Positions 52,258 to 61,597 of a stretch of DNA of 64,000 nucleotides are shown here, piece after piece. The stretch comes from JAGLGH01 sp034723595 (GTDB taxonomy: Archaea; Nanobdellota; Nanobdellia; Woesearchaeales; JAGLGH01). The notes beneath the pieces are model-generated. The model had not been told where the DNA came from and did no database searches. It was given only the letters and a program-made list of their open reading frames with translations. Numbering within the stretch: the stretch's first letter is position 1; each line of letters starts with the position of its first letter. Location: contig JAYEPB010000078.1 in assembly GCA_034723595.1 (NCBI GenBank), positions 1 through 64,000 on the forward strand, given 5' to 3'. The position numbers and the translations under genes are program-made.

Positions 52258-53787
52258 TCATTTCTTTTTTCTGATGATGAACAATCCACCCAATACAGCA
52301 ATCAATCCCAATCCTAAAGTTATTGTACTGAATTCAGGGATATCAGTAGGAGATACAATCTTTGTATCATTTGCTTCCAATGTCACAAAGTTTGCTGATG
52401 AGCAGGTAACATTATATTCATGTGTTCCAGCTGCTGCAAATGATTTTGTGTAGTTATAATCAGGACTATTAAAATCCATTGTGTACCATGTTCCTTCGTC
52501 ATCAAATGTGATATTGCATTCACCAGAGATAGGAGTTCCATCAGTTGAATTAATGTATTCTGCTGTGAATTCAATTGAGTCTAATGCATATTTGATTCCT
52601 GCTTCTGCTTCTATTGTAAGGTTAGCATCTGCACCTGCTGCAAATCCTGTAAAATGAGCAACATCAACTGTTAATGTGCTTCCTTCGCATTGGATGTTTG
52701 TGCATAATGACTCTGGGCAGCGCTGATTTTCGCTAAGGATTGATGCAAATGTGCTTGCAGTCTTTGAATAGAACACATAAGGCTTATTGCAGTCAACATT
52801 ATAGAATGTGAGTGTTGCTGAGTCATTGAAGGATGAGTGCAAAGCTGAGGAATTTACAAAGATAACCTTGTCTTCTATTTTTATATGCGCGTCATAATCT
52901 TCGCCATCTGAATTGATTCCATGATCCTCTGCAAACTGGATTTTGCCTTTCCCTGTTTTTGCAAGAGTCAGGTTTGTTACGTTTGTCACATCAACTGCTG
53001 AGAAGTTGGTTGTTTCTGTGGATGTGAAGTTTGTGTAGGTTGGCTCATTTGAAGCAGCTGCTGCGCTGTAAGGAATATTTGGCGGCGTGAAGCCATCACC
53101 TTCAGGATCATACATAAGATCATTCGAATCTTCTGTTCTAGCTATACCTTTTGAAATTCTTACCTCATCAAGGTATGCTGCATGATATCTTAATAATGTT
53201 ATGTATTCATTAGATGATGTCAGACTATAATCAAATATATCAGACCTCTCTTCTATGCCATCAATATACGCTTTAAGCACGCTGCTTGCTCTAACAAAAG
53301 CAACATGATGCCAGTTACCATCATTAACTCCTGGTGGTAAATTAAACTCTGTCGTATGCTCAGAACCAGCAATATAAGACCTGAATCTCACTAGGCCATT
53401 TGAGAATGTAATACCCCAATAATCATCACCACCACCAGAATATATTATTTCTGCAAAATTTGAAGCTAGTGTGTTAATCCAAAAATCAATCGTAAAATCA
53501 TCTGCCCCAAGAACATTAACACCACTCACATATCTAATCTGAATAGAATTAGCATTCAGGGCACTAGCAGTTAAAGAACTTTGGCCAAATTTAGATTTCG
53601 TAGTTGAATGTCGTGCATCTCCAGTTCCATATATGTTGATTGCAGTCTCACTAGCATCTTCAATGTTAGTGCTTCCATCTTGATGATCTGAATGGACAAG
53701 GAGTATAGTAAACTCGTCATTACCGCCAGCCAATACAAAACTTCCCAAAAGAAGCCCCATAGCAATCATCAATATTATCTTTTTCAT
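52258..53787 (-). CDS. LamG-domain surface protein with PEF-type C-terminal anchor
   Basis: 509 residues. A signal peptide (MKKIILMIAMGLLLGSFVLA) leads to a LamG/concanavalin-like head (about 30-225) with FTIDFWINT, DGNWHHVAFVRASS, YIDG and YLDEVRISKGIART. The stalk (about 240-480) is nearly the same as in the following protein. The end is IPEFSTITLGLGLIAVL with a C-terminal RKKK, a PEF-CTERM-like sorting and membrane segment. LamG domains bind sugars or proteins, so it is a likely adhesin. The ATG overlaps the upstream surface-protein stop by four bases. Confidence 0.85.
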   Translation of the reverse strand: MKKIILMIAMGLLLGSFVLAGGNDEFTILLVHSDHQDGSTNIEDASETAINIYGTGDARHSTTKSKFGQSSLTASALNANSIQIRYVSGVNVLGADDFTIDFWINTLASNFAEIIYSGGGDDYWGITFSNGLVRFRSYIAGSEHTTEFNLPPGVNDGNWHHVAFVRASSVLKAYIDGIEERSDIFDYSLTSSNEYITLLRYHAAYLDEVRISKGIARTEDSNDLMYDPEGDGFTPPNIPYSAAAASNEPTYTNFTSTETTNFSAVDVTNVTNLTLAKTGKGKIQFAEDHGINSDGEDYDAHIKIEDKVIFVNSSALHSSFNDSATLTFYNVDCNKPYVFYSKTASTFASILSENQRCPESLCTNIQCEGSTLTVDVAHFTGFAAGADANLTIEAEAGIKYALDSIEFTAEYINSTDGTPISGECNITFDDEGTWYTMDFNSPDYNYTKSFAAAGTHEYNVTCSSANFVTLEANDTKIVSPTDIPEFSTITLGLGLIAVLGGLFIIRKKK

Positions 53788-55442
53788 TTCATATCACCTT
53801 TTTTCCTTATTATGAGTAATCCAGCCAGCACAGCAACCAATCCTAATCCAAGTGTCAAAACACTAAACTCAGGAATATCAACACTGCTGACCAGCTTTGT
53901 ATCATTCGCTTCAAGAGTTACAAAGCTTGCAGATGAGCATGTTACATTGTATTCATGTGTTCCAGCTGCTGTGAATCCTGATGATTTTGTGTAATTGTAT
54001 TGCGAGCCGTTGTAATCCATTGGATACTCAGCAGTCCAATTATCATCAAAGCTGATGTTGCACTCGCCTGATATTGGAGTTCCATCTGTGCTGTTGATGT
54101 ACCATGCATAGAAATCAATAGGGTCGAGAGGATAGAATACTCCTGCCTCTGCTTCGATTGTGAGATTTGCATCTGTTCCTGCTGCGAATCCTGTAAAGTG
54201 CTCAACATCAACTGTCAATGTGCTATCAGTGCATTGGATGTTTGTGCATAAAGGAGCAAGACAGCGCTGATTCTCATTAAGAATTGCTGCAAATGTGCTC
54301 GCAGTCTCTGAATAGAATACATAAGGCTTATTGCAGTCAACATTATAGAATGTTAGTGTTGCAGAATTATTGAAGGTTGAATCCAAAGCTGCGCTGTTCA
54401 CATATATCATTGCATTTTCTATCTTTACATTTGTGTCATAATCTTCACCCTCTGCATTGATATTATGGTCAGATGGGAATGCTATTTTTCCTTTGTCATC
54501 AATTGCTAAAGTTAGGTTTGGTACGCTGGATAGAGTGGCTGCTGAGAAGTTTGTTGTTTCTTGGGATGTGAATTCTGTGTATGTTGGATCTGAAATTGTC
54601 ACAGCTTGTACGCAGCGAAAGCCGATCTTCCTGTCCGATGCCGAAGGCGCGTCGCTCAGGAGCAGAGCGAAAGCCCCGGCGTTGGCACCGGCGTCCGAGC
54701 CGCCACCCCGGAGGAAAGCATGAACATTCCCAGTTGGATTAGCAGCATTATCATCTGTATATAATCTGCCTACACCATAATCTGCATTCCAATTGCTGTT
54801 AGATGGCCTAATCTCATCATAAGACAATAAACCATAAGTATTAATAGCTGTAAACTCTATCCATTCGCTGTCAGGGTTGCTGTCATAAGGCATTTCTTCA
54901 GTTGTGCAGCTTGCGCCAGCGCAAACAATAGTATCATCTGTCCATTCCCAAACATTTCCTGACAAATCCCAGATAGTTCCTCCATTCGAAAGCGCAAGTT
55001 CTGCTTTTGTATCTCTACCTGTGCCAGATTCTGGATCATCCCCATCATAACCTACACTGTCAAGATTCCCCACGTTGCCCCGATATAAACCGCCGCTGCC
55101 AACTGTACTGCCAATAACTCCATCTGCCCAGTTAGCAGTTTGCTGTTCTATATTCCTTGCAATAGTCATCCATTCTGCATTAGTAATCAAATGATAGCCA
55201 GCTCCAAGGCTTGCGCATTCAGCAATCGCATTAGTTTGCGTGATGCTCGCCCAGGGGGTGCCGTCTGCCTGTGATGTTGCATTTCCGCCAACATTCTTTG
55301 CCTCATATTTCATAACGCAAAAGTCAGACGTACTATAAGTGGCACTGCCTGGAACTAATACCCAGTTTGCAGGGCATGAGCCTGCTGAAGCAAATGTTGA
55401 AGCCAAAACAATTGCAAATAAAATCAATATAATCTTCTTCAT
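53784..55442 (-). CDS. FGE/C-type-lectin surface protein with DGR-like variable region
   Basis: 552 residues. After a signal peptide (LILFAIVLASTFASAG) comes an FGE-sulfatase/SUMF1 domain (about 22-280): DFCVMKYEAKN, YHLITNAEWMTIARNIE, WDLSGNVWEWT, and the terminal FLRGGGSDAGANAGAFA to IGFRCVQ. The stalk and C-terminal PEF-type anchor (IPEFSVLTLGLGLVAVL, RKK) match the downstream LamG protein. The end of the head is strikingly GC-rich and has the layout of a diversity-generating retroelement target. The catalytic cysteines of true formylglycine-generating enzymes are not evident, so it is probably a ligand-binding protein on the cell surface. Confidence 0.85.
   Translation of the reverse strand: MKKIILILFAIVLASTFASAGSCPANWVLVPGSATYSTSDFCVMKYEAKNVGGNATSQADGTPWASITQTNAIAECASLGAGYHLITNAEWMTIARNIEQQTANWADGVIGSTVGSGGLYRGNVGNLDSVGYDGDDPESGTGRDTKAELALSNGGTIWDLSGNVWEWTDDTIVCAGASCTTEEMPYDSNPDSEWIEFTAINTYGLLSYDEIRPSNSNWNADYGVGRLYTDDNAANPTGNVHAFLRGGGSDAGANAGAFALLLSDAPSASDRKIGFRCVQAVTISDPTYTEFTSQETTNFSAATLSSVPNLTLAIDDKGKIAFPSDHNINAEGEDYDTNVKIENAMIYVNSAALDSTFNNSATLTFYNVDCNKPYVFYSETASTFAAILNENQRCLAPLCTNIQCTDSTLTVDVEHFTGFAAGTDANLTIEAEAGVFYPLDPIDFYAWYINSTDGTPISGECNISFDDNWTAEYPMDYNGSQYNYTKSSGFTAAGTHEYNVTCSSASFVTLEANDTKLVSSVDIPEFSVLTLGLGLVAVLAGLLIIRKKGDMK
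54606..54716 (-). other. Candidate variable region of a diversity-generating retroelement target
   Basis: It encodes residues 243-279, from FLRGGG to IGFRCVQ, the exact place of variable regions in C-type-lectin/FGE targets. By hand count about two-thirds of the bases are G or C, against roughly one-third around it. Variable residues (SDAGA, LLSDAPSASDRK) stand where template-encoded Asn codons usually occur. The reverse transcriptase and template are not in this window. Confidence 0.6.
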
Positions 55443-55521
55443 TTTAAATCACCTTTTTTCCAATAAATAATCATAATAACTATATTCTCTATATCAATCA
55501 TATAAAAATCTTCCTAAAAAA

Positions 55522-58035
55522 TCAAATATCCAGCAAACTCTTCTGCACAAAAGTATCGATTTTTTCCTTAATCTTTTTTTCATCTTTTGGCTCAGGTCTT
55601 TTCTTAGTCTTCAATTCTGCATGGATTTTTTCGCCGATTTCATCTTCCATCTCAAGTCGAGTCATTATGATTTTGCTCCTGTCTATAACTCCAACAGGCA
55701 CGCCAGCAAGTTTTGCTACCTGTATCCCATAGCTCTTGTCAGTGCTGCCTTCGATGATTTTTCTTAAGAAGATAATCTTATCATCTTTCTCCTTGACAGC
55801 GATGTTGTAGTTCCTTATTCCCTGAAGCTTTTCAGCGAGCTTGTTCATCTGATGGTAATGGGTGGCAAAGAGAGTTTTTGCTTTTATATTGTCATGTATA
55901 TATTCTGCGATTGCCCATGCAAGCGAAACTCCGTCATATGTGGAAGTTCCCCTGCCAATCTCATCCAGCACGATGAAAGATCTTGCTGTGGCATTGTTCA
56001 GGATATTTGCAGTTTCAGTCATCTCTACCATAAATGTGGATTGTCCCATAGTAAGATCATCATAAGCGCCAACTCTTGTGAAGATGCGGTCAACTGTGCA
56101 GATTGAGGCTTTTGCTGCAGGAATAAATGAGCCAATCTGTGCCATTATGATAATTAGAGCTGCCTGCCTCATATATGATGATTTGCCAGCCATGTTAGGA
56201 CCTGTTATTATCTGGATGTAATTGCCTGTGTCAATTGAGATGTCATTAGGTATGTAGATATCTTCAAGAGTCTCAAGCACTGGATGCCTGCTGTCAATTA
56301 TGTGGATATTGCCTTCTTCATTTATAAATGGCTTTGTATAATTGTTGTCAGCAGCAATTTTTGCAAGATTCGCAATGACATCAAGTTCTGCAATAGACTG
56401 CGCAGTCTGCTGTATCTTGCTTGTCTGCTCTGCTATCTGCTTTATTATAGCCTGGAATATGTTGTATTCAAGGGTATTCAGCTTTTCTTCTGCGCCAAGA
56501 ATAAGCTCTTCCTGCTTTTTCAACTCGTCTGTGATATATCTTTCACAATTTACCTGTGTTTGCTTTCTTATGTATTCCTGCGGTACAAGATGCAGGTTTG
56601 ATTTAGTTATTTCTATGAAATATCCGAATACCCTGTTATATTTTATCTTTAGGGATTTTATGCCAGTCTTTTCCTGCTCTTTCTGTTCAAGACCTGCAAT
56701 GTAGTTTTTTCCGTTTTTGGTTATATCCTTTAGTTTTTTAAGCTCTTCATCATATTCTGCTTTTATCAGGTTGCCTTCACGCAGGGATAATGGAGGATCA
56801 TCTTCGATTGCTTTGTTTATGATATCATGGATGTTATCCAGTCCATCCATATCTGCAATATTTTTAAGAATATCAGAATCTGATTCTGCTATGATTGTTT
56901 TTATCTTGGGTATGAATGACAATGATCTCCTGAGCGCATTGAGGTCTCTTGCGTTTGCTGATCCGTAGCTAATCCTGCTTATCAGCCTTTCAATATCCAG
57001 GATATGCTTGAGATTATCTCTTATGTCTTCCCTTTTTATCATGTCGCTGAATAATTCTTCAACAGCTTCCTGCCTTTTTTTGATGTCTTTTGTCTCTATA
57101 AGCGGTCTGAGAAGCCATTTCTTCATCAGCCTGGATCCCATTGGAGTCTTTGTCTTATCCAGGATGCTTATCAGAGTTCCTCTTAAACTGTTTTCTCTTA
57201 TGTTGCTTATCAGCTCAAGGTTGCGCTGTGTGCTTGCGTCAAGCACCATGAATTCAGAATCATTGAACTTTTTTATCTTATTGATATGGGATAATGATGT
57301 CTTTTGCGTCTCTATGAGGTAGCTTATCAATGCTCCAGATGCAGATATCATCTCTTCTTCATTTGTTATGTCAAATCCCTCAAGATTGATTACATTGAAA
57401 TGCTCTTTAATTGTTTCTTTGCTTTTTTCATCCCAGTAATGCCTGTCATCATAGCCTGAGATTATGGTCCCAAGCTGGCTTATGCTCTTAGCCCAGTCTG
57501 AATCTTCCTGTGATAAGGGTATTATGCATTCGCTGGGTTTGAACCTGTTGAGTTCAGATATAACTTTGTCCATGCTTTCTGCTTTTGAAGTGAGAAATTC
57601 GCCTGTGGAGATGTCAGCTATTGCAATGCCGAATATGTCTTTATCCTTGATTATAGAAAAAATATAGTTGTTGTTTTTCTCGTCAAGCAAGCAATCTTCT
57701 ATAATTGTTCCCGGGGTGACAATCCTTACAAGCCCTCTCTTTACAAGGCCTTTTGCTTTTTTAGGATCTTCGAGCTGCTCAACTATCGCTACCTTGTAGC
57801 CTTTTCTAATCAGTTTTGCAAGGTACTGCTCAAGAGCATGATATGGTATGCCTGCAAGTGGTGCTTTTGTCTCACCCTTTCCTCTTGCTGTCAGCACTAT
57901 GTTAAGCTCTCTTGCGACAATCTTTGCATCTTCATAGAATGTTTCATAGAAGTCGCCCATCCTGAATAAGCAGAGGGCATCAGGATTTTGGTTCTTTATT
58001 TCCATATACTGGCGCATGCCTGGTGTAAGCTTCAT
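55522..58035 (-). CDS. mutS: DNA mismatch-repair protein MutS
   Basis: 837 residues from ATG 58035; GTG 58044 would add three residues. The mismatch-reading domain has FRMGDFYETF with the Phe-x-Glu motif. The core, clamp and ATPase domains follow: Walker A ITGPNMAGKSSYMRQ, Walker B FIVLDEIGRGTSTYDG and ATHYHQ. This is the full-length bacterial MutS1 form, which recognises mismatches together with MutL. Such genes occur in only some archaea and are thought to be acquired. No mutL is in the window. A TATA-like atatttaaat at 58067-58076 fits a leaderless start. Confidence 0.97.
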   Translation of the reverse strand: MKLTPGMRQYMEIKNQNPDALCLFRMGDFYETFYEDAKIVARELNIVLTARGKGETKAPLAGIPYHALEQYLAKLIRKGYKVAIVEQLEDPKKAKGLVKRGLVRIVTPGTIIEDCLLDEKNNNYIFSIIKDKDIFGIAIADISTGEFLTSKAESMDKVISELNRFKPSECIIPLSQEDSDWAKSISQLGTIISGYDDRHYWDEKSKETIKEHFNVINLEGFDITNEEEMISASGALISYLIETQKTSLSHINKIKKFNDSEFMVLDASTQRNLELISNIRENSLRGTLISILDKTKTPMGSRLMKKWLLRPLIETKDIKKRQEAVEELFSDMIKREDIRDNLKHILDIERLISRISYGSANARDLNALRRSLSFIPKIKTIIAESDSDILKNIADMDGLDNIHDIINKAIEDDPPLSLREGNLIKAEYDEELKKLKDITKNGKNYIAGLEQKEQEKTGIKSLKIKYNRVFGYFIEITKSNLHLVPQEYIRKQTQVNCERYITDELKKQEELILGAEEKLNTLEYNIFQAIIKQIAEQTSKIQQTAQSIAELDVIANLAKIAADNNYTKPFINEEGNIHIIDSRHPVLETLEDIYIPNDISIDTGNYIQIITGPNMAGKSSYMRQAALIIIMAQIGSFIPAAKASICTVDRIFTRVGAYDDLTMGQSTFMVEMTETANILNNATARSFIVLDEIGRGTSTYDGVSLAWAIAEYIHDNIKAKTLFATHYHQMNKLAEKLQGIRNYNIAVKEKDDKIIFLRKIIEGSTDKSYGIQVAKLAGVPVGVIDRSKIIMTRLEMEDEIGEKIHAELKTKKRPEPKDEKKIKEKIDTFVQKSLLDI

Positions 58036-58229
58036 ATTATCCACATTTGATGAATATGGAGATTATTTAAATATGTTGCTAAAAATTTGGGTTGGAGAAT
58101 TTTTAAGGGGTATAAGGTGATGGTTTGCTATGGTTTGGGAAATATGTATGACTTCGTTGAATAATTATAAAAAATCATAGAAGTCTAGTTTAAGAAAGTT
58201 ATTTAAATCACCATTCAATTCCATAATCC

Positions 58230-58811
58230 ATGATAATAGGAGTTGATCTTGATGATACGCTTGCGTCTTGTATAAAATATTTTCTTGATTTCTATAATGA
58301 TAAGCATAGCACAGAATTTATAATTGATGATGTGAAGGCTTATGGTCTTTGGGAAATATTTGGCTGTTCAAAAGAGAGTGTGATGGATGATATAGCTGAA
58401 TTCTATGCTCATCCTGATTTTGATAATATGACTCCAATTGAAGGTTCGGTTCAGGCAATACAAAGGCTTGCGGAAGAGCATGATATTTATGTAATTACAG
58501 CAAGGCCTTCTTATCTGGAAGATAAAATTAGAAATAGGATTGAATCTAATTATGGGTCATGCTTTAGGGATATTATTCTTACTAATCAGGTGTTTGAGAA
58601 AGACGATGCAAGAAAAAAATCAGACATCTGTAATGATCTTGGCGCAAAGTTGATGATTGAGGATAGTGTAAGTCATGCATATGATTGCGTGTCTGAAGGT
58701 ATAGATGTCTTTTTGATGGATATGCCCTGGAATCAAAGCTATAACGCAGATGATAAAATAACCAGGGTGTATTCCTGGAAAGATATTGAAAAAGAAATAA
58801 ATTTGGGTTAA
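58230..58811 (+). CDS. HAD-superfamily 5'-nucleotidase-like phosphatase
   Basis: 193 residues. HAD motif I GVDLDDTLA, motif II VITARPS, and motif III/IV LMIEDSVSHAYD. The chain is like the 5'(3')-deoxyribonucleotidase (NT5C) group, with the cap between motif I and II containing GLWEIFG. It removes phosphate from nucleotides or small phosphates. A TATA-like agttatttaaatc at 58197-58209 precedes the ATG. Convergent with the glutaredoxin gene, two bases apart. Confidence 0.85.
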   Translation: MIIGVDLDDTLASCIKYFLDFYNDKHSTEFIIDDVKAYGLWEIFGCSKESVMDDIAEFYAHPDFDNMTPIEGSVQAIQRLAEEHDIYVITARPSYLEDKIRNRIESNYGSCFRDIILTNQVFEKDDARKKSDICNDLGAKLMIEDSVSHAYDCVSEGIDVFLMDMPWNQSYNADDKITRVYSWKDIEKEINLG

Positions 58812-58813
58812 AT

Positions 58814-59047
58814 CTAAATCCCTAATGCGTTTTTTATGGCTTCTTTGTTAAATCCGATGATGGCTTCTTCATCTATAAGGATTACAGGAACTCCCATCTG
58901 GCCTGATTTCTCAAGCATCTCGTTCCTTGCTTCTGTGTCTTCTGAAACATCATATTCTTTGAATTCTATATTATTTTCTTTTAAGAAGTCTTTTGCCATA
59001 TTGCAGTATGGGCATGTTGGTGTGCTATAAACTTTTACTTCAACCAT
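58814..59047 (-). CDS. Glutaredoxin-like protein
   Basis: 77 residues, thioredoxin fold with the active site TPTCPYCNMAK, cis-Pro in GQMGVPVILID and the glutathione-fold end GFNKEAIKNAL. It is like NrdH-type redoxins or archaeal glutaredoxins, which deliver electrons to reductases. gaggtgat lies upstream of the ATG. Confidence 0.9.
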   Translation of the reverse strand: MVEVKVYSTPTCPYCNMAKDFLKENNIEFKEYDVSEDTEARNEMLEKSGQMGVPVILIDEEAIIGFNKEAIKNALGI

Positions 59048-59099
59048 GATATCACCTCATACTTGATTCATTAAATGATGGAGTATTTAATATTTTGTT

Positions 59100-59456
59100 T
59101 TAGCAGCAATATAGTTCCTTCGGCACTTTTCCTTTCTCCACTTTGCCGAATGGATTGCCGTACTTGCGGACATTTTCTATCATCCGCTTGTTCGCTTCTG
59201 TCTCTTTCCCTGATTTGACCAGTTTTTCCCTCTCACCTATAACAGGTATTGCGACATTTGCTGCGCATCTTGCCCTGCAGGCACCGCATAGTGTACAGTC
59301 ATAGAAAGTTAAGTCTGGTTCTTCATGCTGATTTATTATGAAAGCCTTGCCTCGAGGGCTGTATTTCTCGTTTTTCAATTGTTCGAATACAGGGCATGCA
59401 GTTCTGCACATCCCGCATTGCACACATCTGTCAACTTTATTGGGTTCTTGGTTCAT
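59100..59456 (-). CDS. Two-[4Fe-4S] iron-sulfur subunit of an FAD-linked oxidase
   Basis: 118 residues from ATG 59456; an earlier start at 59483 would deepen the overlap with the upstream gene. Two ferredoxin-type motifs: CVQCGMCRTACP and CTLCGACRARCAAN. This corresponds to the N-terminal half of glycolate-oxidase GlcF or HdrC-type subunits. It overlaps the FAD subunit gene by 20 bases and would pass electrons from flavin to the CCG-domain subunit. Confidence 0.85.
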   Translation of the reverse strand: MNQEPNKVDRCVQCGMCRTACPVFEQLKNEKYSPRGKAFIINQHEEPDLTFYDCTLCGACRARCAANVAIPVIGEREKLVKSGKETEANKRMIENVRKYGNPFGKVEKGKVPKELYCC

Positions 59457-60645
59457 TTTGATTATCCTTATTGTTGCTGTCAATTAGCTTATTTTTATTG
59501 AGTATTGCTTCTGGGTCATATTTCTTCTTCAGCATGTGCATTGTCTGCCTGAAATCTTCTTTAACATAGTCCTTTTTTTTCAGGCCAATTCCATGCTCTC
59601 CGCTGACTTCTCCGCCAAGCTCTTCAACAAGCCTGTACATTTCTGGAAGAAGGTCGCCTGTCTTGAAACGAGGGTGCAGAATACCTATGCCCAGATGGCC
59701 AAATGAAGGTATGTCATGCTGTTCAAGCCAGCTTATAAATTGAGGTATGTCTTTTAGAGGTATCTTTGGGTCTTCTTTTATTCCATATCCTTCTGAAGAC
59801 AGGACAATGCCTACATTTTCTCTCATCTTCCATGATTCATCTATATCTTTTTCGTCAAATATCTCACCAGTGTCATCGTTGTATTCAACAAACAGGTAAT
59901 AGTATAATGATTTTAGCCCTGCAATCCTAGCAGCAATCTTGTCAATAAATTCAATAGCATTTAGCTTTTCAGGATCAAGCGATTTCACAACATCCATCAG
60001 CTCTGGCATTGTTTCAAGCTTGAAGATGTCAAGAGACCGTATTTTTGTAAGTTCAGCAAGATTAAGTTTTGCTTTTATTATTATGCCAGTTGTGCCTTCC
60101 CTTCCGCAGAAATGTTTTATGTTTTTGTCATTTGCTGTCATCACTCTGCCCATGCCGTCAATGATTTCTAAACCCTTTATCCACTCCATAGTCTTGCCAT
60201 ATCTTATTGCGCGCATCCCTGCAGCATTTGTAGATATCATACCCCCTATTGTGCAAACCTTATGTGATGCAGGTATGACTGGGAAAAAAAGATTGTGTTT
60301 TGCAAGCTCTTTATTGAGATTGTCAAGGATAACACCTGGCTCTACGATTACTGTTTTTGATTTTGGGTCAATTTTTATTATTTTGTCCATCTTTGAGAAA
60401 TCAACAACAATTGAATCCTGCGGCACTGCTGCTCCTGCAAGCCCTGTGCCTGCGCCTCTGGGGGTAATTGTAGAGTCTGTCCTGTGGGCATATCTGATAA
60501 CTTTATATACATCTTCTTTGCTGGCAGGCCATATGACTGCTGATGCCTTGCCTTCAATCTGTGAGGCATCTACGCTGTAAACTAAAAGATTAAGTTTCTC
60601 ATCAGAGGCATTTTTTCCAAATTGTTTATTCAGGAAACTGGTCAT
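59437..60645 (-). CDS. FAD-binding oxidase subunit, GlcD/D-lactate dehydrogenase-like
   Basis: 402 residues. PCMH-type FAD domain: VIWPASKEDVYKVIRYA, TPRGAGTGLAGAAVP, GGMISTNAAGMRAIRYGKT and GREGTTGIIIKAKL. The C-terminal substrate domain ends with FGHLGIGILHPRF and SGEHGIGLKKKDYV. It oxidises a 2-hydroxy acid (glycolate or D-lactate). The C-terminal part is shorter than in typical GlcD (about 460-500 residues). Overlaps the CCG-domain gene upstream by four bases, so three subunits form one complex. Confidence 0.9.
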   Translation of the reverse strand: MTSFLNKQFGKNASDEKLNLLVYSVDASQIEGKASAVIWPASKEDVYKVIRYAHRTDSTITPRGAGTGLAGAAVPQDSIVVDFSKMDKIIKIDPKSKTVIVEPGVILDNLNKELAKHNLFFPVIPASHKVCTIGGMISTNAAGMRAIRYGKTMEWIKGLEIIDGMGRVMTANDKNIKHFCGREGTTGIIIKAKLNLAELTKIRSLDIFKLETMPELMDVVKSLDPEKLNAIEFIDKIAARIAGLKSLYYYLFVEYNDDTGEIFDEKDIDESWKMRENVGIVLSSEGYGIKEDPKIPLKDIPQFISWLEQHDIPSFGHLGIGILHPRFKTGDLLPEMYRLVEELGGEVSGEHGIGLKKKDYVKEDFRQTMHMLKKKYDPEAILNKNKLIDSNNKDNQNEPRTQ

Positions 60646-61406
60646 TCTATTTCTTTGCCTCCTTCATTGGGGGTTTGGCTCTGGATTGCATATTTTCCAA
60701 TTAAGAGCTGGCTGAATTCAAGCACTTCAATTCCCCTATCTTTTGCATGCTCTTTGAAGTGCGAGTAGCACATAGGGCATGGTGTGACAAGAGATACTGT
60801 CTTGCAAAGTTTCAGCCTTGCCTTTGCTATCTTGTTTGCTAAGTCCGGATTGTGATTCTTCAGCCCTCCTCCTGCGCCGCAGCATAGAGAATCATTGTGA
60901 TTGCATGGAAGTTCTAGTAATTTGAGATTAAGATTTTTTATTATCTTTCTAGGTTCATCAAATATCCTTCCTTTTCTTCCAAGATGGCAGGGATCATGAT
61001 ATGTTATTTTATTCCCTTCAACATCCTTTGCAAATTTAGGGTCAATCTTGTGGATGTTTTTCACAATAGTCTCAGTGATATGTTCTACATCAAGCCCGTA
61101 ATTGTCTTTTAGTATAAGATAGCATGCAGGGCAGCTTGTTATTATTTTTTTAATTCCGTATTTACTGAGAAATATTCTGTTTGATTCCTGTAGATCTTCA
61201 AAATCGCTTTTGTATCCAGCATTAAGCACTGGGCTGCCGCAGCAATTGAATTCAGGTATGAAAATGAAATCTATTTCCATCATCTTTAGAAGATTCTTAT
61301 AATTTTCCTCTATATCAGGATAGACAAAATGGGTCAGGCAGCCTGGATAGTATAAGATATTGCCGCCGCTGATAAGCTTTTTAAGTTTTCCAAATAGTTT
61401 TTTCAT
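60642..61406 (-). CDS. CCG-domain (GlcF/HdrB-like) oxidoreductase subunit
   Basis: 254 residues with two cysteine-rich CCG modules: YYPGCLTH...FNCCGSPVLN with SCPACY, and YHDPCHLGRKG...LCCGAGGGL with CPMCYSH. These ligate non-cubane or [4Fe-4S] clusters that reduce quinones or disulfides. With the FAD and Fe-S subunits downstream it equals a split glycolate/lactate oxidase, in which GlcF is divided in two genes flanking GlcD. First gene of the operon. Confidence 0.9.
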   Translation of the reverse strand: MKKLFGKLKKLISGGNILYYPGCLTHFVYPDIEENYKNLLKMMEIDFIFIPEFNCCGSPVLNAGYKSDFEDLQESNRIFLSKYGIKKIITSCPACYLILKDNYGLDVEHITETIVKNIHKIDPKFAKDVEGNKITYHDPCHLGRKGRIFDEPRKIIKNLNLKLLELPCNHNDSLCCGAGGGLKNHNPDLANKIAKARLKLCKTVSLVTPCPMCYSHFKEHAKDRGIEVLEFSQLLIGKYAIQSQTPNEGGKEIE

Positions 61407-61597
61407 CTTAAGAAATTTGGTAAAATTGGAAATATAAAAAGGTTTCTAAAGTGGTCTGATTTTTATCATGTGGGGTAGGGTTTGTTTGGGATTTTGATTC
61501 TGGGTTTGGTGGAAAATCAAGCCATTGATGAAAAACTTTAATAATAAGATCATTTTATATGCTTTAATGTAAAAAACATTCAAGGGGGATTAGTAAA

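Noticed and set aside
54457..54723. Plus-strand frame across the GC-rich patch of the surface protein
   Set aside because: It is a by-product of the GC-rich codons on the minus strand, where signal peptide, domain motifs and anchor are all in frame.
52215..55521. Reverse transcriptase or template repeat for the variable region
   Set aside because: No such gene and no second GC-rich copy of the variable region could be seen anywhere in the window.
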